This document shows, one piece after another, positions 39,704 through 47,753 of a stretch of DNA of 64,000 bases. Below the pieces are notes generated by a model. The model saw only the letters and a program-made list of their open reading frames with translations. It was not told the DNA's origin and ran no database searches. The position numbers and the translations under genes are program-made. Position 1 is the first letter of the stretch; the number at the start of each line of letters is the position of its first letter. The stretch lies in assembly GCF_000526495.1 (NCBI RefSeq), contig NZ_JAGE01000001.1, positions 680,001-744,000 of the forward strand. The letters run 5' to 3'. Source of the DNA: Ruminiclostridium josui JCM 17888. Lineage in GTDB: Bacteria; Bacillota; Clostridia; Acetivibrionales; DSM-1351.

Positions 39704-39747
39704 TTTTTAAAGCACAAATCACCTCTCTTTTTCATATAATAATAAAG

Positions 39748-39794
39748 CATGGGACAATGGCGTCGTCAGTGATGATAGTTGTCCCATGTCTTAT
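39748..39794 (+). promoter_or_regulatory. asnB leader: hexaloop within a terminator-like hairpin
   Basis: CATGGGACAA (39748-39757) pairs perfectly with TTGTCCCATG (39779-39788), followed by a weak T-rich tail. Nested in its 5' side is GAC-AATGGC-GTC (39753-39764), a 3-bp hexaloop hairpin with the same loop as amtB and glt. The two folds compete. The short stem and imperfect tail make this a weaker case. A TATAAT box lies at about 39735-39740. Confidence 0.45.
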
Positions 39795-39825
39795 ATTTAT
39801 AAGAATACTTTCTGGAGGATAAAAT

Positions 39826-41334
39826 ATGTGCTCAATTCTTGGTTTGGTAAATTTTAAAGATGGTACAAAAAGCATCTCTAAGGAAACCCTTGAAGTCATG
39901 AGGCTTACTACTAATCACAGAGGCCCTGATCAACACGGTTTTTTCAGAGATGACTATGTTTGCTTTGGTCATAACAGGCTTGCCGTTATTGATGTTGCCA
40001 ACGGCTTACAACCTATGACAGCAGTTTTTGAAGGTAAATCCTATACTATTGTTTACAACGGAGAACTATATAATTCAAATGAATTACGCTCTGAGCTCGA
40101 AAATCTAGGAGTGGAATTTAAAACCCACTGCGATACTGAGGTTTTGCTTTATTCATACATCCTTTGGGGTATGGGCTGCTCGGAAAAACTAAATGGTATT
40201 TTTGCCTTTGCAGTTTATGATGATGATAAAAAACAGATTTATCTATCCCGAGACAGAATGGGAGTAAAACCGTTTTTTTATACTTTTATCGGAGATACTT
40301 TAATTTTCTCCTCAGAAGTAAAAGCAATATTAAAACATCCTCAGATTAAAGCAGAGCTTGACAGTGAAGGTATTTGGCAACTGTTATATCTCTCTCCTAT
40401 GCGCCCGTCCAATAACGGTATTTTCAAAAACATTTTTGAAATCTCACCCGGCTTTCACGGAATTTATAACCATAATGGACTTGAATTACGCAAATACTGG
40501 TCCTTGCAGGCTTATGAGCTAGAGGACAGTGAAAGTACTATTGTAGAAAAAACAAAATTTTATCTCACAGATGCAATTCAAAGACAGCTGATTTCTGATG
40601 TACCCTTGTGTACCTTTTTGTCAGGAGGACTTGATTCTTCCGTAGTAACAGCTGTTGCCCGGGCTGATAAGAAAAACGGGGATTTATTATCCACCTATTC
40701 CTTTGAATATGAAGGAAATAAGCAGCACTTTACCTCTACAAGCTTCCAGCCCGAAAGCGATGACAGTTATGCAGTATGGCTAAGTGAGTATCTTGGCACA
40801 GACCATACAGTTCTTACTGTAAGCCAGCAAAGTATCGCAGACCTCCTTTATGATGCAGTAAAATTTAGAGACTATCCAGGTATGGCGGACATAGACTCCT
40901 CTCTTCTTTATTATTGCAAGCAGATTAAAAAAAGACATACTGTTGCTTTGAGCGGTGAATGTGCTGATGAAATATTCGGCGGATATCCATGGTTCTATAA
41001 ACCAGAAATGCTCCATCGCAACTTTTTCCCATGGATACATGACCCTGAATCAAGAATTTACCTGTTTGCTGATGATTTTGCAAAACCAAAGCAAGGTATG
41101 GATTTTGTAAATCAGATGTACCGTGACAGTGTAAATGCATGTCCTCTTACCGGAAATGAAACCGAGGAAATGAAAACTGCAAGGCTGGCAAATTGGCTTT
41201 CTGTAAACTGGTTTATGGTATCTCTACTTGAGCGAAAAGATATAAAAGAAAAACATCAAATTTTAAATACTATTTCTATTTCTTCACCATATACTGTCTT
41301 TTTATCTATGAATTTGTCTTGCATATTTGTATAA
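39826..41334 (+). pseudogene. asnB: Asparagine synthetase, 5' part (interrupted by mobile DNA)
   Basis: Codons 1-469 plus CGA encode a glutamine-hydrolysing asparagine synthetase. Cys2 (MCSILGL) and NHRGPDQHG belong to the glutaminase domain; LSGGLDSSVV (ATP pyrophosphatase loop) and SGECADEIFGGYPW belong to the synthetase domain. At LLERKD (41224-41241) the reading frame enters foreign DNA and runs on for about 31 unrelated residues to 41334. The missing C terminus is found at 46979-47401. GGAGG precedes the ATG. The product as it stands has a complete glutaminase but lacks about 140 residues of the synthetase domain. Precise excision would restore a 609-codon gene. Confidence 0.93.
41244..41286. 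repeat. 43-bp direct repeat, copy 1 (left end of unit B)
   Basis: Identical over 43 bases to 44493-44535. It starts AAAAGAAAAACATC and ends CTATTTCTTCA. Read on the minus strand, it encodes the last codons and stop of the serine recombinase (EEIEIVFKI), although no recombinase body follows here. It is the scar of a recombinase gene lost from unit B. Confidence 0.92.
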
Positions 41335-41339
41335 AAAAG

Positions 41340-41383
41340 AAGCATGAAAGATGCCGCTAATCCTTTGGTATTCCTTCATGCTT
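41340..41383 (-). terminator. Terminator after the lipoprotein gene
   Basis: AAGCATGAA pairs with TTCATGCTT around a long loop, with a TTTTTT run on the minus strand beyond the stem. Confidence 0.75.
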
Positions 41384-41425
41384 GTATTGTACGAAAATTA
41401 ATTATATCGTCGAGGTAATACAGAA

Positions 41426-41956
41426 TTATTTTTTATTGTCTTCAGGCCGATAAATACCAGCACACCTTGTCTTATCCCCTCCCCAGTCGAATTCTTTCTC
41501 CCTGTCTGAGAGTTTAATTATTTGCAGCATATACAATCCCACATTATCAGGATTTTTTTTATCATATACTTTGTCTATAAAGAACACAATAAACTTATCT
41601 TCATCAGTTGTTACCATATAGAAATACTTCATAGTAATAGTCTTTTCACCATCACCTTTTGAGTGTGAAGCATTATACGCACCTTCCTTGGACACAAGTT
41701 TACCTTTATAAAACTTCATTAGGTACTCTATACCACCGTCAATATCCTTAGCTTCTTTTAAGGCATTAGAAGAGAACATCTTCTTTATTCCTTCTTTATC
41801 CTTATTTTCCAGTGCATCAATTATATTTTGAAAACGGGCTTCTCCATATTTTTCATCATCTCTGGCTAATACAGCTCTGTATGAGCTGCACGAACTTAAT
41901 CCTAAACAAAGTCCCATAATAGTTGTAAACAACAATATTATTTTCTTAATATTCAT
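41426..41956 (-). CDS. Lipoprotein with DUF5104-like domain
   Basis: 176 residues. A short lysine-containing N terminus, a hydrophobic helix and the lipobox LSSC give a lipoprotein anchored outside the membrane. The body (ARFQNIIDALENKDKEGIKKMFS, then YLMKFYKGKLVS) resembles the DUF5104 family of clostridial lipoproteins, with no known reaction. I start at ATG 41956 after GAGGAGAAAAGG; a longer frame to 42100 overlaps the upstream gene. It follows the DUF4157 gene by 31 bases in the same transcript. A protective (immunity-like) role is speculation. Confidence 0.7.
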   Translation of the reverse strand: MNIKKIILLFTTIMGLCLGLSSCSSYRAVLARDDEKYGEARFQNIIDALENKDKEGIKKMFSSNALKEAKDIDGGIEYLMKFYKGKLVSKEGAYNASHSKGDGEKTITMKYFYMVTTDEDKFIVFFIDKVYDKKNPDNVGLYMLQIIKLSDREKEFDWGGDKTRCAGIYRPEDNKK

Positions 41957-41987
41957 ACCTTTTCTCCTCATATACTTAATTTTTAGA

Positions 41988-44300
41988 TTACTTTTCCCAC
42001 TTAAATGTTGCAGTAAAAGTTGCATCATCAAATTTCCATACTTCGTTGCCTTCCCACATTCTCTTAAAATCTTTGTACATTTCTTTATGCTTTTTATCAC
42101 CAGAAAAAATTAATTTTCCCTCAGCAATTAGCTCTTCTTTCTTTCTGTCCTGCTCCATTGAATTAAATCCGGTACACCACCATTGTTTTTCTTTCGGCCT
42201 GTATTCAAAAATTATGTTCCCCTTATCATCTTTTAAATACAATTCCATTGGCATTGCCAAGCTCTCATCTGTAATCCAATGTGGTTCTCCGCCAGTATAT
42301 ATTCCTATCTCTGCCCCTGCTCCAAGATTCAGATAATCACCTTTCCATAACCAAATTATATAATCTTCTCCTCCAGACTTGAATGAATACTTCTCTTTTC
42401 CCATATCAGTAGCCAAATCAAATACCATGTCATACATGTCGTTGTAACCGAAATACATTTGCAGTGCATCTTGTTGAGAATGATATACACCTTTTTGCTT
42501 TTCATCCCTATCAAATCCTGCAAACTCGAAAAGCGGCTGCATTTTACCACTTTGAGTTATTTTGAGAAAACTTTTGTATAAGGAAGTGCGTTTAAAAGTA
42601 TACATTAACCTATCATTCCACTCCATATTATCATTTTTGTTAAAATTTTCAATATTATTTTTAAATTCATCATGTATTCCATCAAAGACTTTTTTGGGAT
42701 TTTTTATTGCATCAATGACTGTCTTGGAGTTGGTTTTTATTGCATCAAAGACTATTTTAGGATTGTTTCTTATCTCAGTAAAAACTGTACTAAATAATTT
42801 GCTAAGCCTTTTTGAAAGATTTTGCTTTATTCCTCCAGCCTGACTAAGTTGTTTTTTTGCTTTTTTTACAGTAGCTGATCCTAGTTCTACTCCTTTTTGT
42901 ATTCCTTGCTTTACTACTTCATATGCTATTTTTAAACCCTTCTCCCCTAGCTTTGCTCCTTTTTTAACTAGATTACTTACTGTTTTTAATCCTTTTGCTC
43001 CTGCCTTAACCCCTTGCTTAACTATATTTCCTACTGTTTTTATGCCGTTGGCTCCTGCTTTAGCTGCATGTTTTACTACGTTTCCTACTGCTTTTACTCC
43101 ATTGGCCCCTGCTTTGGCTGCTTGTTTTACTACGTTTCCTACTGCTTTTACTCCATTGGCTCCTGCTTTGGCTGCATGCTTTACTACGTTTCCTACTGCT
43201 TTTACTCCATTGGCTCCTGCTTTGGCTGCATGCTTTACTACGTTTCCTACTGCTTTTACTCCATTGGCTCCTGCTTTGGCTGCATGTTTTACTACGTTTC
43301 CTACTGCTTTTACTCCATTGGCTCCTGCTTTGGCTGCTTGTTTTACTACATTTCCTACTGCTTTTACTCCATTGGCTCCTGCTTTAGCTGCTTGTTTTGC
43401 TGCATTTCCTACTGCTTTTACTCCATTGGCTCCTGCTTTAGCTACTTTTTTTATTACATTTCCCGCTATTTTTCCAAGATTAAACCCAAATCCCTGAATA
43501 ACTTGTCCCTGGTGTTCCAGATGAATTTTAGAGGATTTTTTTCCTTGTAATACTTTACTTTGTGAGCCTTCTTTTACAGCTTTGCTTCCCATAATATCCG
43601 CTTCTTTTTCAAGCTCTGCATCGTCATTTACAAGTGTATCGGATTTCAATTGTATGGTAGGCTTTACTCTCCCCTGCATTTGTTGAACTACATGCCACCC
43701 TTCATGGGGAAGATGCTGTTCCTGTCCTGGTGAGAGGTATATATTTTTACCCTGGGTATAAGCCAAGGCTCCAATCTGCTGCGGCTTTTCAGAATTTTTA
43801 TGTACACTTACATTTGAAAGATCCATACCTGAAATATTTTCAAGTCTTGCCCTTAAATTATGTTGCATGCTTGAGCTTGAAGCAGAAGTATTACCCTCAT
43901 CCTTCTTCATTTGTTGAGAATTTTTATTGTCATTATTCTTCAATTTCGAAGCTTCTTTTTTACTATCTGAATCCTTTCTTATTTCAGATTTTGATGTTTC
44001 TAATGAAATTGGATTCATTGCAACATTAGTCTGTTCTAACTTTCTCTGATTTTTACGTAGTATTGCCTCCTCTCTTATTTCCACTGCACGCCGATATCCT
44101 ATTGCAGATTGCAGAACTATAAACTCTTCTCTTGTTATGGCATACGGATCATTAAGCATTATCTGCAGTAACTTCTTATGATCTGTTGTTCTTACATTTT
44201 TTTTATTTGCAGCAAGCTTGTTCTTTTGATTATTATTTATAAAATTATTCGTTCTGCCTAGAGCCGGCTTCGGTTTTTTTGCTAACACTTTGGTCTGCAT
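41988..44300 (-). CDS. DUF4157 (eCIS-core-like) repeat protein with DUF4474-like C terminus
   Basis: 770 residues without signal peptide. A polar N-terminal part (1-145) leads to a DUF4157 domain (about 146-215) with NISGMDLSNVSVH, GALAYTQGKNIYLSPG and the HExxH-type motif HEGWH at 199-203. This domain marks proteins linked to extracellular contractile injection systems and other exported toxins. Residues of about 285-430 are eight near-identical 18-residue repeats (AKAGANGVKAVGNVVKHA) plus decaying copies. The last 200 residues (QPLFEFAGFD, MYFGYNDMYDMVFDLATDMG, DYIIWLWKGDYLNLGAGAE) resemble DUF4474. Function is unknown; a toxin-like effector is an inference from domain company. Confidence 0.75.
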   Translation of the reverse strand: MQTKVLAKKPKPALGRTNNFINNNQKNKLAANKKNVRTTDHKKLLQIMLNDPYAITREEFIVLQSAIGYRRAVEIREEAILRKNQRKLEQTNVAMNPISLETSKSEIRKDSDSKKEASKLKNNDNKNSQQMKKDEGNTSASSSSMQHNLRARLENISGMDLSNVSVHKNSEKPQQIGALAYTQGKNIYLSPGQEQHLPHEGWHVVQQMQGRVKPTIQLKSDTLVNDDAELEKEADIMGSKAVKEGSQSKVLQGKKSSKIHLEHQGQVIQGFGFNLGKIAGNVIKKVAKAGANGVKAVGNAAKQAAKAGANGVKAVGNVVKQAAKAGANGVKAVGNVVKHAAKAGANGVKAVGNVVKHAAKAGANGVKAVGNVVKHAAKAGANGVKAVGNVVKQAAKAGANGVKAVGNVVKHAAKAGANGIKTVGNIVKQGVKAGAKGLKTVSNLVKKGAKLGEKGLKIAYEVVKQGIQKGVELGSATVKKAKKQLSQAGGIKQNLSKRLSKLFSTVFTEIRNNPKIVFDAIKTNSKTVIDAIKNPKKVFDGIHDEFKNNIENFNKNDNMEWNDRLMYTFKRTSLYKSFLKITQSGKMQPLFEFAGFDRDEKQKGVYHSQQDALQMYFGYNDMYDMVFDLATDMGKEKYSFKSGGEDYIIWLWKGDYLNLGAGAEIGIYTGGEPHWITDESLAMPMELYLKDDKGNIIFEYRPKEKQWWCTGFNSMEQDRKKEELIAEGKLIFSGDKKHKEMYKDFKRMWEGNEVWKFDDATFTATFKWEK
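43014..43445 (-). repeat. Eight tandem 54-bp repeats inside the DUF4157 gene
   Basis: Copies start every 54 bases (for example GGCTCCTGCTTTGGCTGC at about 43050, 43104, 43158, 43212, 43266, 43320, 43374 and 43428). They encode 18-residue Ala/Gly/Val/Lys-rich units differing mainly at a Gln/His position. Nucleotide identity between copies is very high, pointing to recent expansion and likely length variation between strains. Confidence 0.93.
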
Positions 44301-44492
44301 TAAATCACTCCCATTAAAATCTACTCAAATATATGTAAATTTTTATGGGCTTTTAACATCCATTTTATAAAAAGAGAGCTAAATTTAAATGACTCCCTTC
44401 TAGTTTGTAACATTATTCAATGATGCTGTTTTAGTTTCAAAGTTTATTTGCTTATACGCTAAAATAGCCTAATTTTATAGTGTACTTGAACG

Positions 44493-44535
44493 AAAAGAAA
44501 AACATCAAATTTTAAATACTATTTCTATTTCTTCA
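44493..44535. repeat. 43-bp direct repeat, copy 2 (left end of unit A)
   Basis: Identical to 41244-41286, 3,249 bp away. Here it forms the genuine 3' end of the serine recombinase gene. Just upstream, TACTTGAACGAAAAG resembles TACTTGAGCGAAAAG of asnB at 41225, marking an internal attachment junction. Confidence 0.92.
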
Positions 44536-46007
44536 TCGGTAATAACTACTTTTTCAATCAAGGCTTTTGCTGCACCTTTCTTTTGCTCCAAGCCGTAGTT
44601 ATCCCAATTTTTCAGGTATTCTGAAAGGTCTTCCCCATTTATTTTGCTTTGAGAATTGTCTATAGAAAGTTTATTTATTTTGTTTTGCAACTGCTTTTTT
44701 TTATTATCAAGTTCGGTAATTTTTTCATTTACATAGTTTCCAGCCGTTTCATTTAAGATTAACAGACTATCCACCAATTTTTTTATATTTTCCTCAACTT
44801 CAGCAAGCTGAATTTTTAAATCATTAATTTCTCTGAAATTTGAGTTCGTTTCTTTAATATAATCCCCTTTTAGCGATTTCATTTTTTCTAATAACTTTGT
44901 TTCCACTATTTGCTCAATTTCTTTTAGATAAATTACCCTTTTCCTTCCATGGCAAAAGCCACTCTTTCTTCCTCCGCAGTTTACATAAATAAACTCTCGA
45001 CTTTTTACAACTGTTACTGCATACCCACAATATCCGCATTTAATTAATCCGGAAAGCCAACTGTTTTTTCCTCTGCCACTGTTTTTTAAATGTTTGTTTT
45101 CATCGGCTATGTACTGGCATTTAAGCCATAATTCCGGGCTTATTATACCTTTATGCGGTGCTATGGTTACAAAATTATTAGTAAGGTCTGTAAATTTACT
45201 GGTAGTTATTGATTGCCTTTCTCCATATACATAGCAGCCATTTTCTCCTATAAAATCACTTATGTCATTATTTATAACAGCCCCTTTACTTTTTAAATAA
45301 AGATAAACGTCCGCATTTGCTTTAACATACACCGGATTTCTGATTAATCTTCCCAAAGCTGTGGCTGTCCAATTATGCCCTTTGTTGGTTTTCAGTTTTC
45401 TTGAATTCAAAAATCTTGCAATACCTCCCAAGGATTTTGACTCCTCCGCATACATACTGTATATCTGCCCAACAATCTCGGATTTTTCCTCATCTCTTTC
45501 AAACATATAAGTCTTTTTCCCATTTAAATATGTTTGAACCTTATTAAATCCAAAGGGAGCTATACCTCCAAGATATAGCCCCACCTTTCCTCGTTGATAA
45601 TAGTTGTCCTTTACTCTTTGCTGGATTGTCTCTCTTTCTAGTTGGGCAAAAACCATTACTATTGACAGCATTGCTCTGCCCATGGATGTAGTTGTATCAA
45701 ACTTTTCTGTCTGACTTATGAATTCTACCTTATATTTATTGAAGCACTCAATAATTTGTGCAAAATCAAGAAGTGATCTACTTATACGATCAAGCTTGTA
45801 GACCACTACTTTTTCAATAATTCCTATTTTGATATCTCTAATCATTTCCTCAAATGCCGGCCTGTTTATGTTACTTCCACTGTAACCCTTGTCAGAATAT
45901 ATTTTGTATTTTTCAGAAGATATTTCTTTCATACAAAATCCGATTTGACTTTCAATGGATATGCTATCTTTTTTGTCTACAGATTGTCTTGCATATATGG
46001 CAATCAT
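44505..46007 (-). CDS. Large serine recombinase
   Basis: 500 residues. The N-terminal resolvase domain (about 1-140) has the nucleophile S9 in YARQSVDKKDS, YSDKGYSGSNINRP and YKLDRISRS. A recombinase domain follows (GIAPFGFNK, GGIARFLNSRKLKTNKG), then a zinc ribbon (CGYCGYAV, NCGGRKSGFC) and a long coiled coil (about 390-450), as in phage and TnpX/SpoIVCA-type integrases. It should catalyse integration and, with a directionality factor, excision at the CGAAA cores. Its 3' end abuts the unit A left junction. The gene appears intact. Confidence 0.93.
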   Translation of the reverse strand: MIAIYARQSVDKKDSISIESQIGFCMKEISSEKYKIYSDKGYSGSNINRPAFEEMIRDIKIGIIEKVVVYKLDRISRSLLDFAQIIECFNKYKVEFISQTEKFDTTTSMGRAMLSIVMVFAQLERETIQQRVKDNYYQRGKVGLYLGGIAPFGFNKVQTYLNGKKTYMFERDEEKSEIVGQIYSMYAEESKSLGGIARFLNSRKLKTNKGHNWTATALGRLIRNPVYVKANADVYLYLKSKGAVINNDISDFIGENGCYVYGERQSITTSKFTDLTNNFVTIAPHKGIISPELWLKCQYIADENKHLKNSGRGKNSWLSGLIKCGYCGYAVTVVKSREFIYVNCGGRKSGFCHGRKRVIYLKEIEQIVETKLLEKMKSLKGDYIKETNSNFREINDLKIQLAEVEENIKKLVDSLLILNETAGNYVNEKITELDNKKKQLQNKINKLSIDNSQSKINGEDLSEYLKNWDNYGLEQKKGAAKALIEKVVITDEEIEIVFKI

Positions 46008-46027
46008 AAGCTTCTATCCTTTTATCT

Positions 46028-46183
46028 TTAACCTTTTGAATATTCCATAAGGCTCTTTATAATATTGTTTACAATGGTGTATTCCGTAATCTTATATTCA
46101 TATTCAGTTAAATCCGGCTTTTTGGTGATTACTTTAAAACCATTTAAGAATTCTTCCTTTTCTGTAATTATTAATACACCCAT
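46028..46183 (-). CDS. Small protein of 51 residues upstream of the recombinase
   Basis: An uninterrupted 51-codon frame starting MGVLIITEKEEF and ending in LMEYSKG, with AGGGG about 11 bases before the ATG, stopping 20 bases before the recombinase start. I do not recognise a family. Size and position suit a recombination directionality factor or a regulator of the recombinase, but this is inference. Confidence 0.5.
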   Translation of the reverse strand: MGVLIITEKEEFLNGFKVITKKPDLTEYEYKITEYTIVNNIIKSLMEYSKG

Positions 46184-46282
46184 GTGTATATTCGCCCCTA
46201 TTTGATTGTGTTACTTATATTTATTAAATAATATGGATGTCCTATTACATACATACTATTTAAAAGTTAATAGATATAATAG

Positions 46283-46317
46283 AACAGGGAGTACTATTTT
46301 ATATAGTACTCCCTGTT
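46283..46317. terminator. Bidirectional hairpin between MarR gene and small ORF
   Basis: ACAGGGAGTACTA pairs perfectly with TAGTACTCCCTGT, followed by T-rich sequence. It ends the MarR transcript before the recombinase region. Confidence 0.85.
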
Positions 46318-46353
46318 TATTTAATAAGAATTACCAACTGATAAGCCTATCTG

Positions 46354-46812
46354 TCATTCAATCTCCAAGTTTGTTTCATTCAAATAATTACACACTTCAT
46401 CTAATAAATCCAGTAATTTTTCGCTCTGTTCCACTCCTATTCTTTCTATAAGTCCGGAAAATAAAGAAGTAAAGTAGTTTATTAATTTTTCTACTTTCTT
46501 TTCCCCTTTAGCCGTTAATTTTATATCAGATACTCGTTTATCCTGAGAGTCAACATTGCGTTCAATATATCCATTGTTACTTAAGCTTTTTATTAATTCA
46601 GTAACAGTAGGGGAAGTTACAAACAGTTTCTTACTGATTTCAGAAACTGTAATGTTCTGCTTGTTATCATAAAAAAGCTGCTTAATGCAAAGTAAAACCC
46701 GTACTTCACTTTGCTTTAATCCAAATAATGACTGTTTACGCCTCTCAGTTCTTGCTAATTTGTCAAAGGTCTCTACAAATCTCATAGTATCTATATTTGA
46801 GTTTTCCTGCAA
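46354..46812 (-). CDS. MarR family transcriptional regulator
   Basis: 152 residues with a winged helix-turn-helix: LKQSEVRVLLCIKQL, ITVSEISKKLFVTSPTVTELIKSLSNNGYIERN (recognition helix) and the wing DSQDKRVSDIKLTAKGEK. These are typical of MarR dimers, which sense small ligands. The start is taken at TTG 46812, six bases from GAGGTG. It is carried within unit A beside the right end. A palindrome just upstream (46832-46858) probably lets it repress itself. It may link excision or cargo expression to a chemical signal. Confidence 0.85.
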   Translation of the reverse strand: MQENSNIDTMRFVETFDKLARTERRKQSLFGLKQSEVRVLLCIKQLFYDNKQNITVSEISKKLFVTSPTVTELIKSLSNNGYIERNVDSQDKRVSDIKLTAKGEKKVEKLINYFTSLFSGLIERIGVEQSEKLLDLLDEVCNYLNETNLEIE

Positions 46813-46831
46813 AAAATTCACCTCATTCGTA

Positions 46832-46858
46832 AATACATCATCAGAAAAATGATGTATT
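46832..46858. promoter_or_regulatory. Probable MarR operator palindrome
   Basis: AATACATCAT and ATGATGTATT are perfect 10-base arms around a 7-base spacer, 20 bases upstream of the MarR start, a typical place and size for a MarR-dimer site. Confidence 0.6.
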
Positions 46859-46978
46859 CAAATGCCCTTAAGATTTTATCCGTAACAATTATACATTATT
46901 AGCAAGCATTAAACAACGTATTTTACTTCAAGCCATACATCAAACTCAACATGTTTTACTTTTATATCATTTGATGAA

Positions 46979-47401
46979 CGAAAGGACCGTATGTCAATGG
47001 CAAGTGGACTTGAAGTAAGGGTTCCCTTTGCCGACCACCGAATTCTGGAATATGTTTATAATGTACCATGGAAGATAAAATTCAAAAATAAGGTTGAGAA
47101 GTCACTTTTGAGGGAAGCTATGAGGGATTACCTGCCTGATAAAATTTTGTACAGGAAAAAGAGTCCATATCCAAAAACTCATAATCCTGAATACGAAGCA
47201 ATAGTTTCGCAAATGTTTGAAGAAGTTATGGCTGCTCCAGATTCCATACTCAAGGATATACTACACCCTGATACTCTCCCACTTCTCCGTTCCGGCAGTA
47301 ATGTAACTTGGTATGGGCAGCTTATGGGAAGACCACAGCTTATTGCATGGTTGATACAGTTGGATTACTGGTTTAAGGAATATAAAGTTAGGATAGTCTA
47401 A
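46979..47401 (+). pseudogene. asnB: Asparagine synthetase, 3' part
   Basis: From CGA-AAG-GAC-CGT-ATG onward, 140 codons continue the asparagine synthetase exactly where the 5' part breaks off. MSMASGLEVRVPFADHRILEYVYNVPW and KSPYPKTHNPEYE are classical AsnB C-terminal sequence. There is no promoter of its own; AAAGGA lies a few bases from ATG 46991, so weak internal initiation is possible. The sequence shows no decay, suggesting either recent insertion or selection for restoration by excision. Confidence 0.92.
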
Positions 47402-47443
47402 CTAAAAGATAGTGTTGCAAAACATAATTTTTATCTTTTCTAG

Positions 47444-47680
47444 CCGTACGTGAGTATAAATTTTATCAATGGAAGCTTGGTTAAAGATATTTGCAGATGT
47501 TTATCGGCGAAGCAAGGATATTTTACCGGAAAATCTTCACGATGAAGGTTTTAGCGACACCATGAATCATGGACGATAAATGTGAGCGACGGTAAAATAT
47601 CCTATGATGAGCCACTAGAAACACTTGCAAATATCTTGGAAGCAATCATTGATGCAATTTTATACGGTAGTACAGGTATA
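47444..47680. repeat. MITE-like palindromic repeat, copy 1 (long form)
   Basis: The outer arms (GAGTATAAATTTTATCAATGG on the left, its complement around 47645-47668 on the right) and the next arms (AAAGATATTTGCA / TTGCAAATATCTT) match copy 2 at 61837-61968. The centre holds an extra 100 or so bases with nested stems: AGGATATTTTACCG/CGGTAAAATATCCT, CTTCA/TGAAG and CCATG/CATGG. It predicts a branched structure. It lies between convergent asnB and the ABC permease gene. It has no coding capacity. Confidence 0.8.
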
Positions 47681-47753
47681 AATAATAAAATTAAGTTTTG
47701 CGTCACTCCAGTTTTGAATACCTATTATTCATTCCAAGGTTATGCTCAGTAAT

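Larger units (their letters stand above)
41233..46983. mobile_element. Composite serine-recombinase element inserted in asnB (two tandem units)
   Basis: Three copies of a CGAAA core mark the ends: 41233-41237 (after TACTTGAG), 44491-44495 (after TACTTGAA) and 46979-46983 (after GATGAA). The outer two sit in the same codons (CGA-AAx) of asnB, so exchange there rejoins LLER-KDRMSM in frame. Unit B (41233-44490, 3,258 bp) carries a lipoprotein and a DUF4157 protein. Unit A (44491-46978, 2,488 bp) carries a large serine recombinase, a 51-residue ORF and a MarR regulator. There is no transposase or long terminal inverted repeat, consistent with site-specific integration. Unit boundaries to within the five-base core are inferred. 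Confidence 0.88.

Noticed and set aside
39826-41334. asnB truncation by sequencing error or a simple frameshift
   Set aside because: The missing C-terminal sequence is found intact 5.7 kb downstream, beginning at the same codon, with a recombinase gene between.
43014-43445. Possible CRISPR array
   Set aside because: The repeats are contiguous 54-bp coding units with no unique spacers and no cas genes nearby.
43014-43550. Long open frames on the plus strand across the 54-bp repeats
   Set aside because: They are mirror frames of the repeat region of the DUF4157 gene. The period is a multiple of three, so all frames stay open. There is no ribosome binding site, and composition is odd (Cys/Tyr/Phe-rich or Pro/Thr/Ala-rich).
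41233-46983. Insertion sequence or composite transposon
   Set aside because: There is no DDE transposase and no long terminal inverted repeat. The only recombinase is a large serine type, and the ends share just a five-base core.
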